Notes under the pieces: generated by a model | What the model saw: the letters and a program-made list of their open reading frames with translations, nothing else | Told to the model about the DNA's origin: nothing | Database searches by the model: none | Program-made: the position numbers and the translations under genes | Assembly: GCA_012798055.1 (NCBI GenBank) | Contig: JAAZOA010000006.1 | Span: 1-9,338, forward strand | From: Syntrophomonadaceae bacterium | Lineage (GTDB): Bacteria > Bacillota > Syntrophomonadia > Syntrophomonadales > Syntrophomonadaceae | Length of the DNA stretch: 9,338 nt | Reading direction: 5' to 3' | In this document: piece by piece, positions 1 through 5,364 of the stretch | How the letters are laid out: each line of letters opens with the position of its first letter | How positions within the stretch are numbered: the first letter of the stretch is position 1

Positions 1-109
1 AGTACCCGCAGTGTGGCATCAGCGGGCGAGCACCGAGGCAGAGCCGTTCCCGGAAGGCCGCAACCTTAGCCGTGGAGCGATAGCGGAACATCAGAAGTAC
101 CCGCAGGGT

Positions 110-153
110 GCGAACATCCGCGCACAAAATGGCGCAGCCCGCGCGGGTGCGCC
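110..153. repeat. Structured repeat module, copy 1
   Basis: This 44-bp segment recurs at 457-503 with only a few substitutions and three extra bases. Both copies begin GCGAACATCCGCGCA, carry ATGGCGCAGCC in the middle and GCGCGGGTG near the end. It can fold two ways: GGCGCA (131-136) with TGCGCC (148-153), or CCGCGC near 118-123 with GCGCGG near 141-146. In this copy the first nine bases also pair perfectly with 168-176, so the module is capped inside a longer stem. The duplication is seen directly; its function is unknown. Confidence 0.7.
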
Positions 154-456
154 TTTCAGGCACTACCGATGTTCGCACGGCTCACGGATTAAGGTTGGCG
201 CAGAAAGGGCAGCCTGGAGGGAAGGGCGGAGCTGGACTAGCCCCAACTTACGATAAAACGAAGTTATGTTGAGCGTAGCGTCCCTTCAGGGCTACATAAC
301 TCTCTTTTATCGGATGGTGGGGCGGTTTGGGATCGTCAGGAACGGTGAGCGTCTAACCTAGCAGCGAGGACAGTGTACCGAGAGCGGAGCGTTTTAGCGC
401 AGCCGGTACTCTGTCCACGTAGGAAAGACTAAGCGGAAGGCTCTGGGCGGAGGGCC

Positions 457-503
457 GCGAACATCCGCGCATCATGATGGCGCAGCCTGCGCGGGTGAGC
501 GCC
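457..503. repeat. Structured repeat module, copy 2
   Basis: Second copy of the module at 110-153, in the same orientation, 347 bp further on. It keeps the GCGAACATCCGCGC start, the ATGGCGCAGCC core and the GCGCGGGTG end. Changes fall mainly in the loop (ATCATG for ACAAA) and near the 3' end (TGAGCGCC for TGCGCC). It lies inside the stem formed by 439-448 and 520-529, whereas copy 1 is enclosed by unrelated stem sequences. A conserved hairpin module carried inside two different enclosing stems suggests selection on the module or insertion of a mobile repeat. Confidence 0.7.
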
Positions 504-691
504 AAAAGGGCAGTCCGGAGCCCAGGGCCGGAGCGGATCAGGGGCGCAGTCCCGACGCGCGCGCAGCTGGGCGGCGGGGCGTGCCCCGGTGCATTGAGCC
601 TGCAACAAGCATCACCTCTTACCGGGGGGCAATCCAGGCCACAGAGGGAAAATAAAGTTCAATGAAAAGACCGCCTATATCAAAATATGAC

Positions 692-720
692 TTGAATTTC
701 TGAAATATAAATATTATGAC
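692..720 (+). promoter_or_regulatory. Weak candidate sigma-70-type promoter for the GTPase gene
   Basis: TTGAAT at 692-697 and TATGAC at 715-720 are separated by 17 bp, inside the AT-rich leader of the GTPase gene. The -10 box is a poor match, and other AT-rich hexamers nearby (for example TAATAC near 775) could serve instead. The AT-rich segment starts abruptly at about 655, after the GC-rich structured block. Confidence 0.25.
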
Positions 721-826
721 GATTAAGCAGGAATATTATAACAAAAATAGAAGTTCCCTAATAACAACGGTGAATAATACTTAATCACATTTATAATTAT
801 TTGGGAATGTTGAGAGGATCGATATT

Positions 827-2056
827 ATGGCAATAGATAGGAATAAAACAGAGTCACTAATTAAGCAAATTAATGATCTTTTTGATACTATTCCAGTAAA
901 TGACCCCTCGATCAAACAATGGGTCAAGGATAAAGTAATGGGCGCTGCGTTAAAGGATATCGAAGAATTTATTAATAATAGTCGTAGCCCTCGCATGTTG
1001 ATTTTGGGACGAAGCGGACACGGTAAATCATCACTTATAAATGCACTGTGTAACCAAAAAGTTGCAGAAGCAGAGGATCCAGTACGTCCAAATTCTTCAG
1101 AAGCAATACCATATCACATAACATTTCCTGAAAAATTTTCTTCCTGGGACATTATTGATACTCGAGGATTCTTTGAATCAACATCACCATCAGGTGCTGC
1201 AGATAAAAATGCCGAAGATGCGTTGTTGGATGCTGTAGCTAAATATAAGCCTGATGTTTTAATGCATATTATAGCTGCCAAGGAAGTACGGAATCTTGAA
1301 AATGACTTAAAGCTTTTTTCAAGTCTTAAACCTGAGTTTCAGAAGTTAAATAGTGGAAAGATGATCCCAACTATTGTTTGCGTCAATCAAGTAGATGTTT
1401 TTGGTTCCAAAAAATGGCCTCCAGAGGAGCACCCCAAAAAGGCGGGTGAAATATTGGAGCTTCTAGACTATTTTTGCAAAGATATAATAAAAGTTCCTTG
1501 TGAGAAACTTGATAATAATGATCCTTTGAAAGGTTTCAAGCTTGATTATTCAGACAATAATCCTTACATAAGCGTAATCCCTATCTGTTGCTTTTGGGAT
1601 GCCGATGATGACTATCGCTGGAATATCAATACTTTGTATGATTATATCGGCAATACTCTTCCGGATGAGGCGTTGTTTGATTTTTTTCAGGCAGCAGGGA
1701 GACGTGAAGGTTTAAAGAAATTATCTTCTGGAATGATCAATCGTTTCACAGCCGCAGCCGGTTTAATAGGTGCTTCTCCGATCCCTTTTGCGGATATCGC
1801 CCTATTGATACCCCTGCAATTAATGATGATAGCAATAATTGGTGGTCTTTCATGTCGCAGCTTATCAATGCAAACGGCAAATGAATATCTTGCTGCTGCA
1901 GGTGTTGATTTAGCCGGAGGATATTTAGCTAAACAGCTGGCAAGACAGCTATTGAAGTTTGTGCCAGGACCTGGCGATGCAATATCGGCTGGAATTGCCG
2001 GCTCAACTACTTATGGGATTGGTAAAGCGGCTGAGGCTTATTTTTTTAAGGAATAA
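827..2056 (+). CDS. Membrane-associated Era/dynamin-like GTPase with DUF697-like C terminus
   Basis: This is a 409-residue P-loop GTPase. The nucleotide-binding motifs are clear: G1 GRSGHGKS at residues 61-68, G3 DTRG at 111-114 and G4 NQVD at 187-190; no clear G5 is seen. A helical stretch precedes the G domain (about 1-55). The C terminus (about 305-405) is hydrophobic and Ala/Gly-rich, with the pattern ASPIPFADI, then a probable membrane hairpin at about 313-345, then FVPGPGDAISAGIAGSTTYGIG. That pattern matches what I know of DUF697 (YcjF-like) domains, often joined to Era-like GTPases at membranes. The start is supported by GAGAGGA eight bases upstream. The gene is much richer in A+T, and uses more A/T-ending codons, than the genes to its right, which points to separate acquisition. 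Substrate and role are unknown; a membrane-remodelling or anti-phage role is only a guess from family and context. Confidence 0.85.
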   Translation: MAIDRNKTESLIKQINDLFDTIPVNDPSIKQWVKDKVMGAALKDIEEFINNSRSPRMLILGRSGHGKSSLINALCNQKVAEAEDPVRPNSSEAIPYHITFPEKFSSWDIIDTRGFFESTSPSGAADKNAEDALLDAVAKYKPDVLMHIIAAKEVRNLENDLKLFSSLKPEFQKLNSGKMIPTIVCVNQVDVFGSKKWPPEEHPKKAGEILELLDYFCKDIIKVPCEKLDNNDPLKGFKLDYSDNNPYISVIPICCFWDADDDYRWNINTLYDYIGNTLPDEALFDFFQAAGRREGLKKLSSGMINRFTAAAGLIGASPIPFADIALLIPLQLMMIAIIGGLSCRSLSMQTANEYLAAAGVDLAGGYLAKQLARQLLKFVPGPGDAISAGIAGSTTYGIGKAAEAYFFKE

Positions 2057-2060
2057 TGAC

Positions 2061-2183
2061 ATGAATGCTTTTCAAATACTTCAAATTATATTAATACGCA
2101 TTTTGATGTTGTTTATTAGGATATTATATAAAACGATATCATATATTACCCACGCGTTCCCGGGTCGTCCCCCCCAACCTTAA
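2061..2183 (+). CDS. Possible 40-residue hydrophobic peptide behind the GTPase gene
   Basis: An ATG four bases after the GTPase stop codon opens a 40-codon frame. AAGGA at 2048-2052, inside the end of the GTPase gene, lies eight bases upstream, so translation coupled to the GTPase is plausible. Residues 4-29 are almost all Ile, Leu, Phe or Met broken by a few Arg and Lys, which could form one short membrane helix. The last ten or so codons run into GC-rich DNA that starts at about 2150 and encode a Pro/Arg-rich tail unlike the rest. The frame may therefore be cut and fused to foreign sequence at a recombination junction. It matches nothing I recognise and could be chance. Confidence 0.35.
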   Translation: MNAFQILQIILIRILMLFIRILYKTISYITHAFPGRPPQP

Positions 2184-2434
2184 CTCCCTCGCACATTACA
2201 ACAATACGAAATAATGACCGATAGCCGATCTGTCCTCTAAATGTTAGTGCGGTTGGTGGAAAAGAGTGTGCTGCGTCGCATCCGGTAGCGCACAATCGAT
2301 TAATGCATAGAGCTGCTCCTCCACCCCCCTGCTGAAGCGCAGAGCCCCTCATTTTGCTGCCTCGTATGCGGTGCCATCCCCTTCCGGGCTTCAGGTAGTT
2401 GAACTGGAAGTTCGATTCCTCACTAAAATTCTCG
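2184..2434. other. Intergenic stretch with nothing recognised
   Basis: This stretch lies between the GTPase block and the convergent minus-strand operon. Both transcription units end here, yet no strong hairpin followed by a T run is visible on either strand. A 68-codon minus-strand frame (2146-2352) lacks a ribosome binding site and looks like chance. GTTCGATTCC at 2410-2419 resembles a tRNA T-loop but has no tRNA around it. Base composition is mixed, and higher in GC than the GTPase gene. Confidence 0.5.
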
Positions 2435-2728
2435 CTATATCAATTGGGAAGGAACGCCTTTATTTTCCTCTGTCCAGCGCAGATAGGTCCAGTACAGTAT
2501 CGCCGGATCGATCTGGTATTTTGCGCTTATAGTATCGAATCGATATCTGATTAAATGAAAGGCAATCGGAAATGGCACAAAGAAAGCCTCCATAATCTGG
2601 TCCAGTTCTGAACAGGCCTTAAACCTTATGTCGGGATCAATTTGCAGTACTCCCAGCAGGACCTCCTCATTGCTTAATCGGCTGCCTGTGCAACCGCGAG
2701 CCGCATTGGCGTAATGCTCTAATGACAT
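2435..2728 (-). CDS. Small hypothetical protein (97 aa)
   Basis: I do not recognise this protein. The start at 2728 is chosen because AAAGGAGTG lies just upstream (2736-2745) at about nine bases; the frame is open 28 codons further up but without such a site. It is probably soluble and largely helical, with acidic and polar residues in the first half and an aromatic second half (AFFVPFPIAFHLIRYRF at residues 48-64, then ILYWTYLRW at 77-85). The aromatic half faintly recalls the C-terminal part of ImmA/IrrE-type proteins, but the HEXXH metal site is absent, so I make no such call. It is the last gene of the minus-strand run, 127 bp after the metallo-beta-lactamase-fold gene, and could be cotranscribed with it. 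Confidence 0.6.
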   Translation of the reverse strand: MSLEHYANAARGCTGSRLSNEEVLLGVLQIDPDIRFKACSELDQIMEAFFVPFPIAFHLIRYRFDTISAKYQIDPAILYWTYLRWTEENKGVPSQLI

Positions 2729-2855
2729 TATGAAACACTCCTTTCCTTTCAGGTAACTGATTCTATGAAAGGGAAAGTTTTCCTTCACAAAAATTTCACT
2801 ATTATCCGACAAAAACCGGAAGAATGTGCATTAATAGTTTATCGTCTGTAGTGCT

Positions 2856-3728
2856 TCAGCTACTGAAATGTTGATTCTCATCGGTTAAAATCGCATAGGA
2901 ACTGCCATCTGTTATGATTACAATGTTACCGTTAAGATCAGTACGATAAATTTTTACCCCCTTAGTCTGTAGCCTGTCCAGTATGTCTGTTTCCGGATGT
3001 CCATAGCGGTTGTCATCGCCAACCGAAATCACGGCTACCTGTGGTTTCACCCTATTTATAAATTCGCGGCTGGTGGATGAATCACTGCCATGATGTCCTA
3101 CCTTGAGAATTTCAGCGCTTAATTCTCCCGGTAAACACGTTTCGGCTTCCTTTTCCGCGTCGCCCATGAACATAAATCCCACTTTACCGCAGTCCAGCCT
3201 GACCACCACCGAATAATCATTCACATCTGACCAGGTCTCTTTCCCAGTCAGGATATGCAGCTCCGTGTTACCAAAATCAAAAGCCTGGTGATCATCGGCT
3301 AGCCAGGTGCATTTTTCTGCTACAGTAGCCTGCCGGAATAATTCATAACAGTCGGACTGAACTGCCAAGCCGGAATCAATGACCTTGTCCACCTGAAAAG
3401 CAGCCATAACCTCCGGCAAACCACCGATATGGTCTTCATGGGGATGGGTGGCTATTAATAGCTCCAGTTCCTCATCCATGCCCTGGACTTGAAGATAGCG
3501 GACCACATCGTCCCCGTGATCTGCATCACCGGCATCGATCAAGACATCTTTGTGATCGGGGAGCTGGATATAGATCGAATCTCCCTGCCCCACATCGATA
3601 AAATGGACCCGCACCTGATCTAGCGCCGGATTCGATACAGGCGCTGCCGCAACCAGCGAACCAGCCAGAACCAGGCTTATAATCCATTTCCGCTTCTTCT
3701 TTTTGGTCGTCTTATCACTCCTTTGCAT
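2856..3728 (-). CDS. Secreted ComEC-type metallo-beta-lactamase-fold hydrolase
   Basis: This 290-residue protein has a Lys/Arg-rich N terminus followed by a hydrophobic stretch (about 15-29) and small residues, as in a signal peptide or N-terminal anchor, so it probably acts outside the membrane. The rest is the ComEC/Rec2 C-terminal hydrolase domain: FIDVGQGDS (43-51), DAGD (65-68), the metal site HPHEDH (95-100), MGD (188-190), VGHHGSDSS (210-218) and YGHP (242-245). ComEC itself also has a large membrane channel, absent here; standalone secreted versions are known in Firmicutes. The likely activity is phosphodiesterase or nuclease-like on nucleic acid or nucleotides, but the substrate is not shown. 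AGGAA eight bases before ATG overlaps the stop codon of the replication gene 11 bp upstream, suggesting an operon and coupled translation. An AAAGGAGTG just after the ATG has no usable in-frame start behind it. Confidence 0.85.
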   Translation of the reverse strand: MQRSDKTTKKKKRKWIISLVLAGSLVAAAPVSNPALDQVRVHFIDVGQGDSIYIQLPDHKDVLIDAGDADHGDDVVRYLQVQGMDEELELLIATHPHEDHIGGLPEVMAAFQVDKVIDSGLAVQSDCYELFRQATVAEKCTWLADDHQAFDFGNTELHILTGKETWSDVNDYSVVVRLDCGKVGFMFMGDAEKEAETCLPGELSAEILKVGHHGSDSSTSREFINRVKPQVAVISVGDDNRYGHPETDILDRLQTKGVKIYRTDLNGNIVIITDGSSYAILTDENQHFSS

Positions 3729-3739
3729 GTCACGAATTC

Positions 3740-4603
3740 CTATTCTTCAACCTCAGACACTATGTCAGCGCAGTAGTATATCGGGTAGTCATTTTTTGAT
3801 TTCTTCAAGGGGGATTGCCCCTGCCCCGGGCTAGCCCGCGACTGGCTGCGGCGCAGATTCAAACGGTCATAATGCTGGCGCAGTTTTTCGGCGCTCAGTA
3901 TGTTGGCCTGCCAGAAGGGGTCAGCCTGGGCATACTTGATCACCTCCTTAACCTCATCGGGTTCACGCCGGTCCAGGCGTAGCAGATAGTCGATGGTCTT
4001 GGACCATTTCTGCAGGTCCGGTTGTTTGTAACCAGGTATATGTGATCGAATTTGCAGCAGGAGCATTTCCGCCAACTGCAGTTCGGTTGAGTCCGGAGTA
4101 TATATATTTCTTTCTATTTTCTTTCTTTCTGTCTTTAGGGGTGGCTCAAATGCCGGTGGTTCGTGGTCTGGAGGATGGTTAGGGGTTGTAGTTTTGTGCA
4201 ACCCTTCCGTTGCACTATTGTATAACCCTAGGATTGCATTTTTGTGCAACCCTTGCACATTTATACAACCCTTGCACCATTGTGCAATGCAGGTAGTAAA
4301 CGCGTAGACTGGGATGTGTCCGTATTTGTGTTCCCGGCGGTGAACGATGTTCTTGTCCATCAAGTCCTTGAGCTGCCTGGATATGTAGGTTTTGCTGGTG
4401 CCGCAGGCGGCGGCGAATTCTGCCAGGGTGATGGCGTCTGCGTCCCGATTCCAGCCGTAGCTGCGCCGCCACAGGAAAAGGCAGATGCCGGTCTGCACTC
4501 CATTAAGCCTGGCCAAGGGGATTGCCTCCAGAATAAGATTGGCGATCCGCGTGTATCCGTCCTCACAATCTGCTTTGAATATCTCCCGGTCTCCTTTGGG
4601 CAT
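3740..4603 (-). CDS. Lambda-O-like phage replication initiator carrying its own origin
   Basis: Residues about 15-100 of this 287-residue protein match the phage replication protein O N-terminal domain: GYTRIANLILEAI, then RLNGVQTGICLFLWRRSYGW, then a winged-helix part with LAEFAAACGTSKTYISRQLKDL. This domain binds origin iterons in the lambda family. A low-complexity linker follows (105-170), of which residues 105-138 are encoded by the iterons. A C-terminal helical region (about 172-255) ends in FWQANILSAEKLRQHYDRL, typical of Firmicute replisome organizers that recruit the helicase loader. The start at 4603 is chosen for GGGAGG seven bases upstream; the frame is open 15 codons further up. 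No helicase-loader gene follows, which is unusual; the next gene is the secreted hydrolase. Confidence 0.85.
   Translation of the reverse strand: MPKGDREIFKADCEDGYTRIANLILEAIPLARLNGVQTGICLFLWRRSYGWNRDADAITLAEFAAACGTSKTYISRQLKDLMDKNIVHRREHKYGHIPVYAFTTCIAQWCKGCINVQGLHKNAILGLYNSATEGLHKTTTPNHPPDHEPPAFEPPLKTERKKIERNIYTPDSTELQLAEMLLLQIRSHIPGYKQPDLQKWSKTIDYLLRLDRREPDEVKEVIKYAQADPFWQANILSAEKLRQHYDRLNLRRSQSRASPGQGQSPLKKSKNDYPIYYCADIVSEVEE
4099..4291. other. Predicted replication origin inside the O-like gene
   Basis: The origin is read as five iterons (4191-4291) plus an AT-rich segment (4099-4138). On the plus strand the latter starts TATATATATTTC and continues almost only with T and C. In coding order of the initiator gene this is DNA-binding domain, iterons, AT-rich tract, then C-terminal domain, the same order as in phage lambda, where the origin lies in the middle of gene O and the AT-rich tract is where strands open. 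The repeats are seen directly; origin function is inferred from this match. Confidence 0.75.
4191..4291 (-). repeat. Five iterons, two spacing classes
   Basis: Read on the minus strand the units are 4277-4291 (15 bp, degenerate), 4258-4276 (19), 4239-4257 (19), 4215-4238 (24) and 4191-4214 (24), head to tail with no gaps. The 19-bp consensus is TGCAAGGGTTGYAYAAANN. The two 24-bp units have five extra bases (TCCTA or CGGAA) after TGCAA, then GGGTT and the same tail. Tail variants are GCACAA or (G)TATACAA-like. These are the expected binding sites of the initiator encoded around them. Confidence 0.85.
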
Positions 4604-4658
4604 GAATCGACCTCCCTCGACATGTTTAGCCATCCTTCCGTAATACAATGTCCCAATC

Positions 4659-4859
4659 TCACCTTATGCAAGCCATATAGATCTGGGCCACCACGGTCAC
4701 TAAAAATAAGGCTGCAATAATTGAAATCAGGATCCGGTCGACTGCATTGATCTGGTTAGCTGGGCTTTCTCTGACCTCGGTCCATTTCTTACGAATCCTG
4801 GTTTTAAACCCAGCCCGGCAAAGGTTCAACGGTAAGTAAGTTATCTTGTCCCTGCTCAT
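4659..4859 (-). CDS. Small single-TM protein (66 aa)
   Basis: This is an unrecognised short protein between the Cro-like regulator and the replication initiator. The start at 4859 is preferred because GGGGAGG lies just upstream; a longer frame from 4886 has no such site. Residues 1-40 are basic and polar (RAGFKTRIRKKW), and residues about 43-62 (RILISIIAALFLVTVVAQIY) form one strong membrane helix near the C terminus, as in a tail-anchored protein. The initiator gene starts 55 bp downstream, so the two are probably cotranscribed. The position is one where phages and satellites often keep an excisionase or small regulator, but it has no helix-turn-helix and should not be called one. Confidence 0.65.
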   Translation of the reverse strand: MSRDKITYLPLNLCRAGFKTRIRKKWTEVRESPANQINAVDRILISIIAALFLVTVVAQIYMACIR

Positions 4860-4887
4860 GCCCACCTCCCCGCTTTGATGGTTCATC

Positions 4888-4905
4888 TGTCGAAATGATT
4901 TGACA
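4888..4905. promoter_or_regulatory. Candidate operator palindrome upstream of the small TM gene
   Basis: TGTCGAAATGATTTGACA is an imperfect inverted repeat (TGTC-n-AA in one arm, TT-n-GACA in the other). It lies between the Cro-like gene and the next gene of the same strand. The TTGACA-like half-site also occurs at 5316-5321 and, inverted, at 5244-5249 in the divergent promoter region. A shared repressor or Cro site is possible, but the half-site also resembles a -35 box, so the match may be trivial. Confidence 0.3.
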
Positions 4906-4980
4906 AAATTCGAGCTTGTGATTCTTTTCCCTTATAATGCGACAATCCTGGGCAAAAATTTCGTTTTGCCTGACTTTGGC

Positions 4981-5214
4981 TTAGCCGGTCATTCCGCAGG
5001 ATTTGCAGATCTCGGGGAAAACCTCATGAATGGCCTGAAAACCCAGCTGCTTGGTGATGAAGGCCATCTCCCAGTACCATAAGTCACGATGGCCATTGAT
5101 CTTGCGGGCCAGGCTGTTCTCGGATATACCAGCAATACTGGCGATTTTTTGCTGGGTAAGCTTTCTTTCCACCAGCAAACCTTTGAGCCGGTTGCATTCC
5201 ACTCGAGATTTCAT
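4981..5214 (-). CDS. Cro-like XRE-family regulator (77 aa)
   Basis: This is a small helix-turn-helix protein. Residues 9-57 have the XRE pattern: LKGLLVERKLTQQKIASIAG, then ISENSLARKINGHRD, with the recognition helix at about 31-39. The protein ends about 20 residues after the domain, so it has no cleavage or oligomerisation domain; this fits a Cro- or SaPI Str-like partner of the divergent repressor. A near-perfect AGGAGGTG lies six bases upstream of the ATG. The gene is transcribed away from the S24 repressor across a 150-bp region that holds promoters for both. It is expected to control the early minus-strand genes (TM protein, initiator) and the lysogeny promoter. Confidence 0.8.
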   Translation of the reverse strand: MKSRVECNRLKGLLVERKLTQQKIASIAGISENSLARKINGHRDLWYWEMAFITKQLGFQAIHEVFPEICKSCGMTG

Positions 5215-5248
5215 GTGTCACCTCCTTTTTTTGGATTTCCTGCTGTCA

Positions 5249-5277
5249 ATAATAATACGTATGTATGTAAAATACAA
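5249..5277 (-). promoter_or_regulatory. Promoter of the Cro-like gene
   Basis: On the minus strand TTGTAT (5272-5277) and TATTAT (5249-5254) are 17 bp apart, placing the start of transcription near 5242, about 28 bp before the ATG. The spacer contains the palindrome ATACGTAT (5255-5262) followed by GTATGTA, a plausible operator for one of the two flanking regulators. Confidence 0.6.
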
Positions 5278-5315
5278 GCCTGTTTTCTTAAATTTTTCCA
5301 TATAAATAGTAAGGC

Positions 5316-5344
5316 TTGACATGTGTATTATCAACTCCTATACT
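5316..5344 (+). promoter_or_regulatory. Strong promoter of the repressor-integrase operon
   Basis: TTGACA (5316-5321, perfect) and TATACT (5339-5344) are exactly 17 bp apart. Transcription would start near 5350, directly at the GGAGG (5351-5355) of the repressor gene, giving an untranslated leader of only about 15 bases. An imperfect palindrome, TTGACA-N7-TATCAA (5316-5334), overlaps the -35 box and spacer, where a bound regulator would block this promoter. Confidence 0.8.
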
Positions 5345-5364
5345 CAGGGTGGAGGTGTCGCGTA

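Larger units (their letters stand above)
1..640. other. Gene-free GC-rich block with nested long stems; possible large structured RNA or composite repeat element
   Basis: No credible gene is seen; the two short plus-strand frames here have no ribosome binding site and an Arg/Gly/Ala/Pro-rich product typical of chance frames in GC-rich DNA. Instead the stretch is full of long inverted repeats in series: 61-68 with 190-197 plus 70-74 with 183-187; inside these 110-118 with 168-176 (9 of 9) and 131-136 with 148-153; then 252-258 with 305-311 enclosing 262-269 with 294-301; then 351-354 with 426-429, 357-360 with 420-423 (an AA/AA internal loop between them) and 368-380 with 404-416 (12 of 13); then 439-448 with 520-529 (one G-U pair); then 584-590 with 621-627. 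Such a chain of closed domains is what a large structured RNA looks like, but mosaic repeat elements also make hairpins. I do not recognise the family. Direction, promoter and 3' end are unknown, and the block may run past the left edge. Confidence 0.45.

Noticed and set aside
439..529. Group II intron or other ribozyme in the left block
   Set aside because: No domain V-like hairpin, no GUGCG-type 5' end with a matching 3' end, and no reverse transcriptase; I found no catalytic core signature.
11..665. Short plus-strand open frames in the left GC-rich block (11-256 and 474-665)
   Set aside because: No ribosome binding site, Arg/Gly/Ala/Pro-rich products without recognisable domains, and complete overlap with the stem structures; chance frames in GC-rich DNA.
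2152..2166. CCCACGCGT and CCCGGG at the edge of the AT-rich block, considered as a cloning-adapter artefact or assembly join
   Set aside because: The match to a known adapter is short and imperfect and could be chance; nothing else suggests a chimera. Read coverage across 2140-2200 would settle it.
2146..2352. Minus-strand 68-codon frame
   Set aside because: No ribosome binding site and a low-complexity Gly/Cys/Arg composition; it also crosses the composition break at about 2150.
2410..2419. tRNA T-loop-like GTTCGATTCC, considered as a tRNA remnant or second attachment site of the element
   Set aside because: The flanks do not form a T stem or any cloverleaf. The orientation is inverted relative to the selC 3' end, whereas attachment sites should be direct repeats.
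4191..4291. The short repeats, considered as a CRISPR array
   Set aside because: Units are contiguous with no spacers, 19-24 bp long, lie inside a coding gene and have no cas genes near; iterons explain them better.
4244..4720. Long frame opposite the replication initiator, and similar frames opposite the repressor, integrase, CBS-ACT and livF genes
   Set aside because: They are shadows of well-supported genes: no ribosome binding sites and no recognisable domains.
4900..4938. Plus-strand TTGACA (4900-4905) and TATAAT (4933-4938) as a promoter
   Set aside because: The spacing is 27 bp, far too long, and there is no plus-strand gene downstream until the repressor, which has its own strong promoter.
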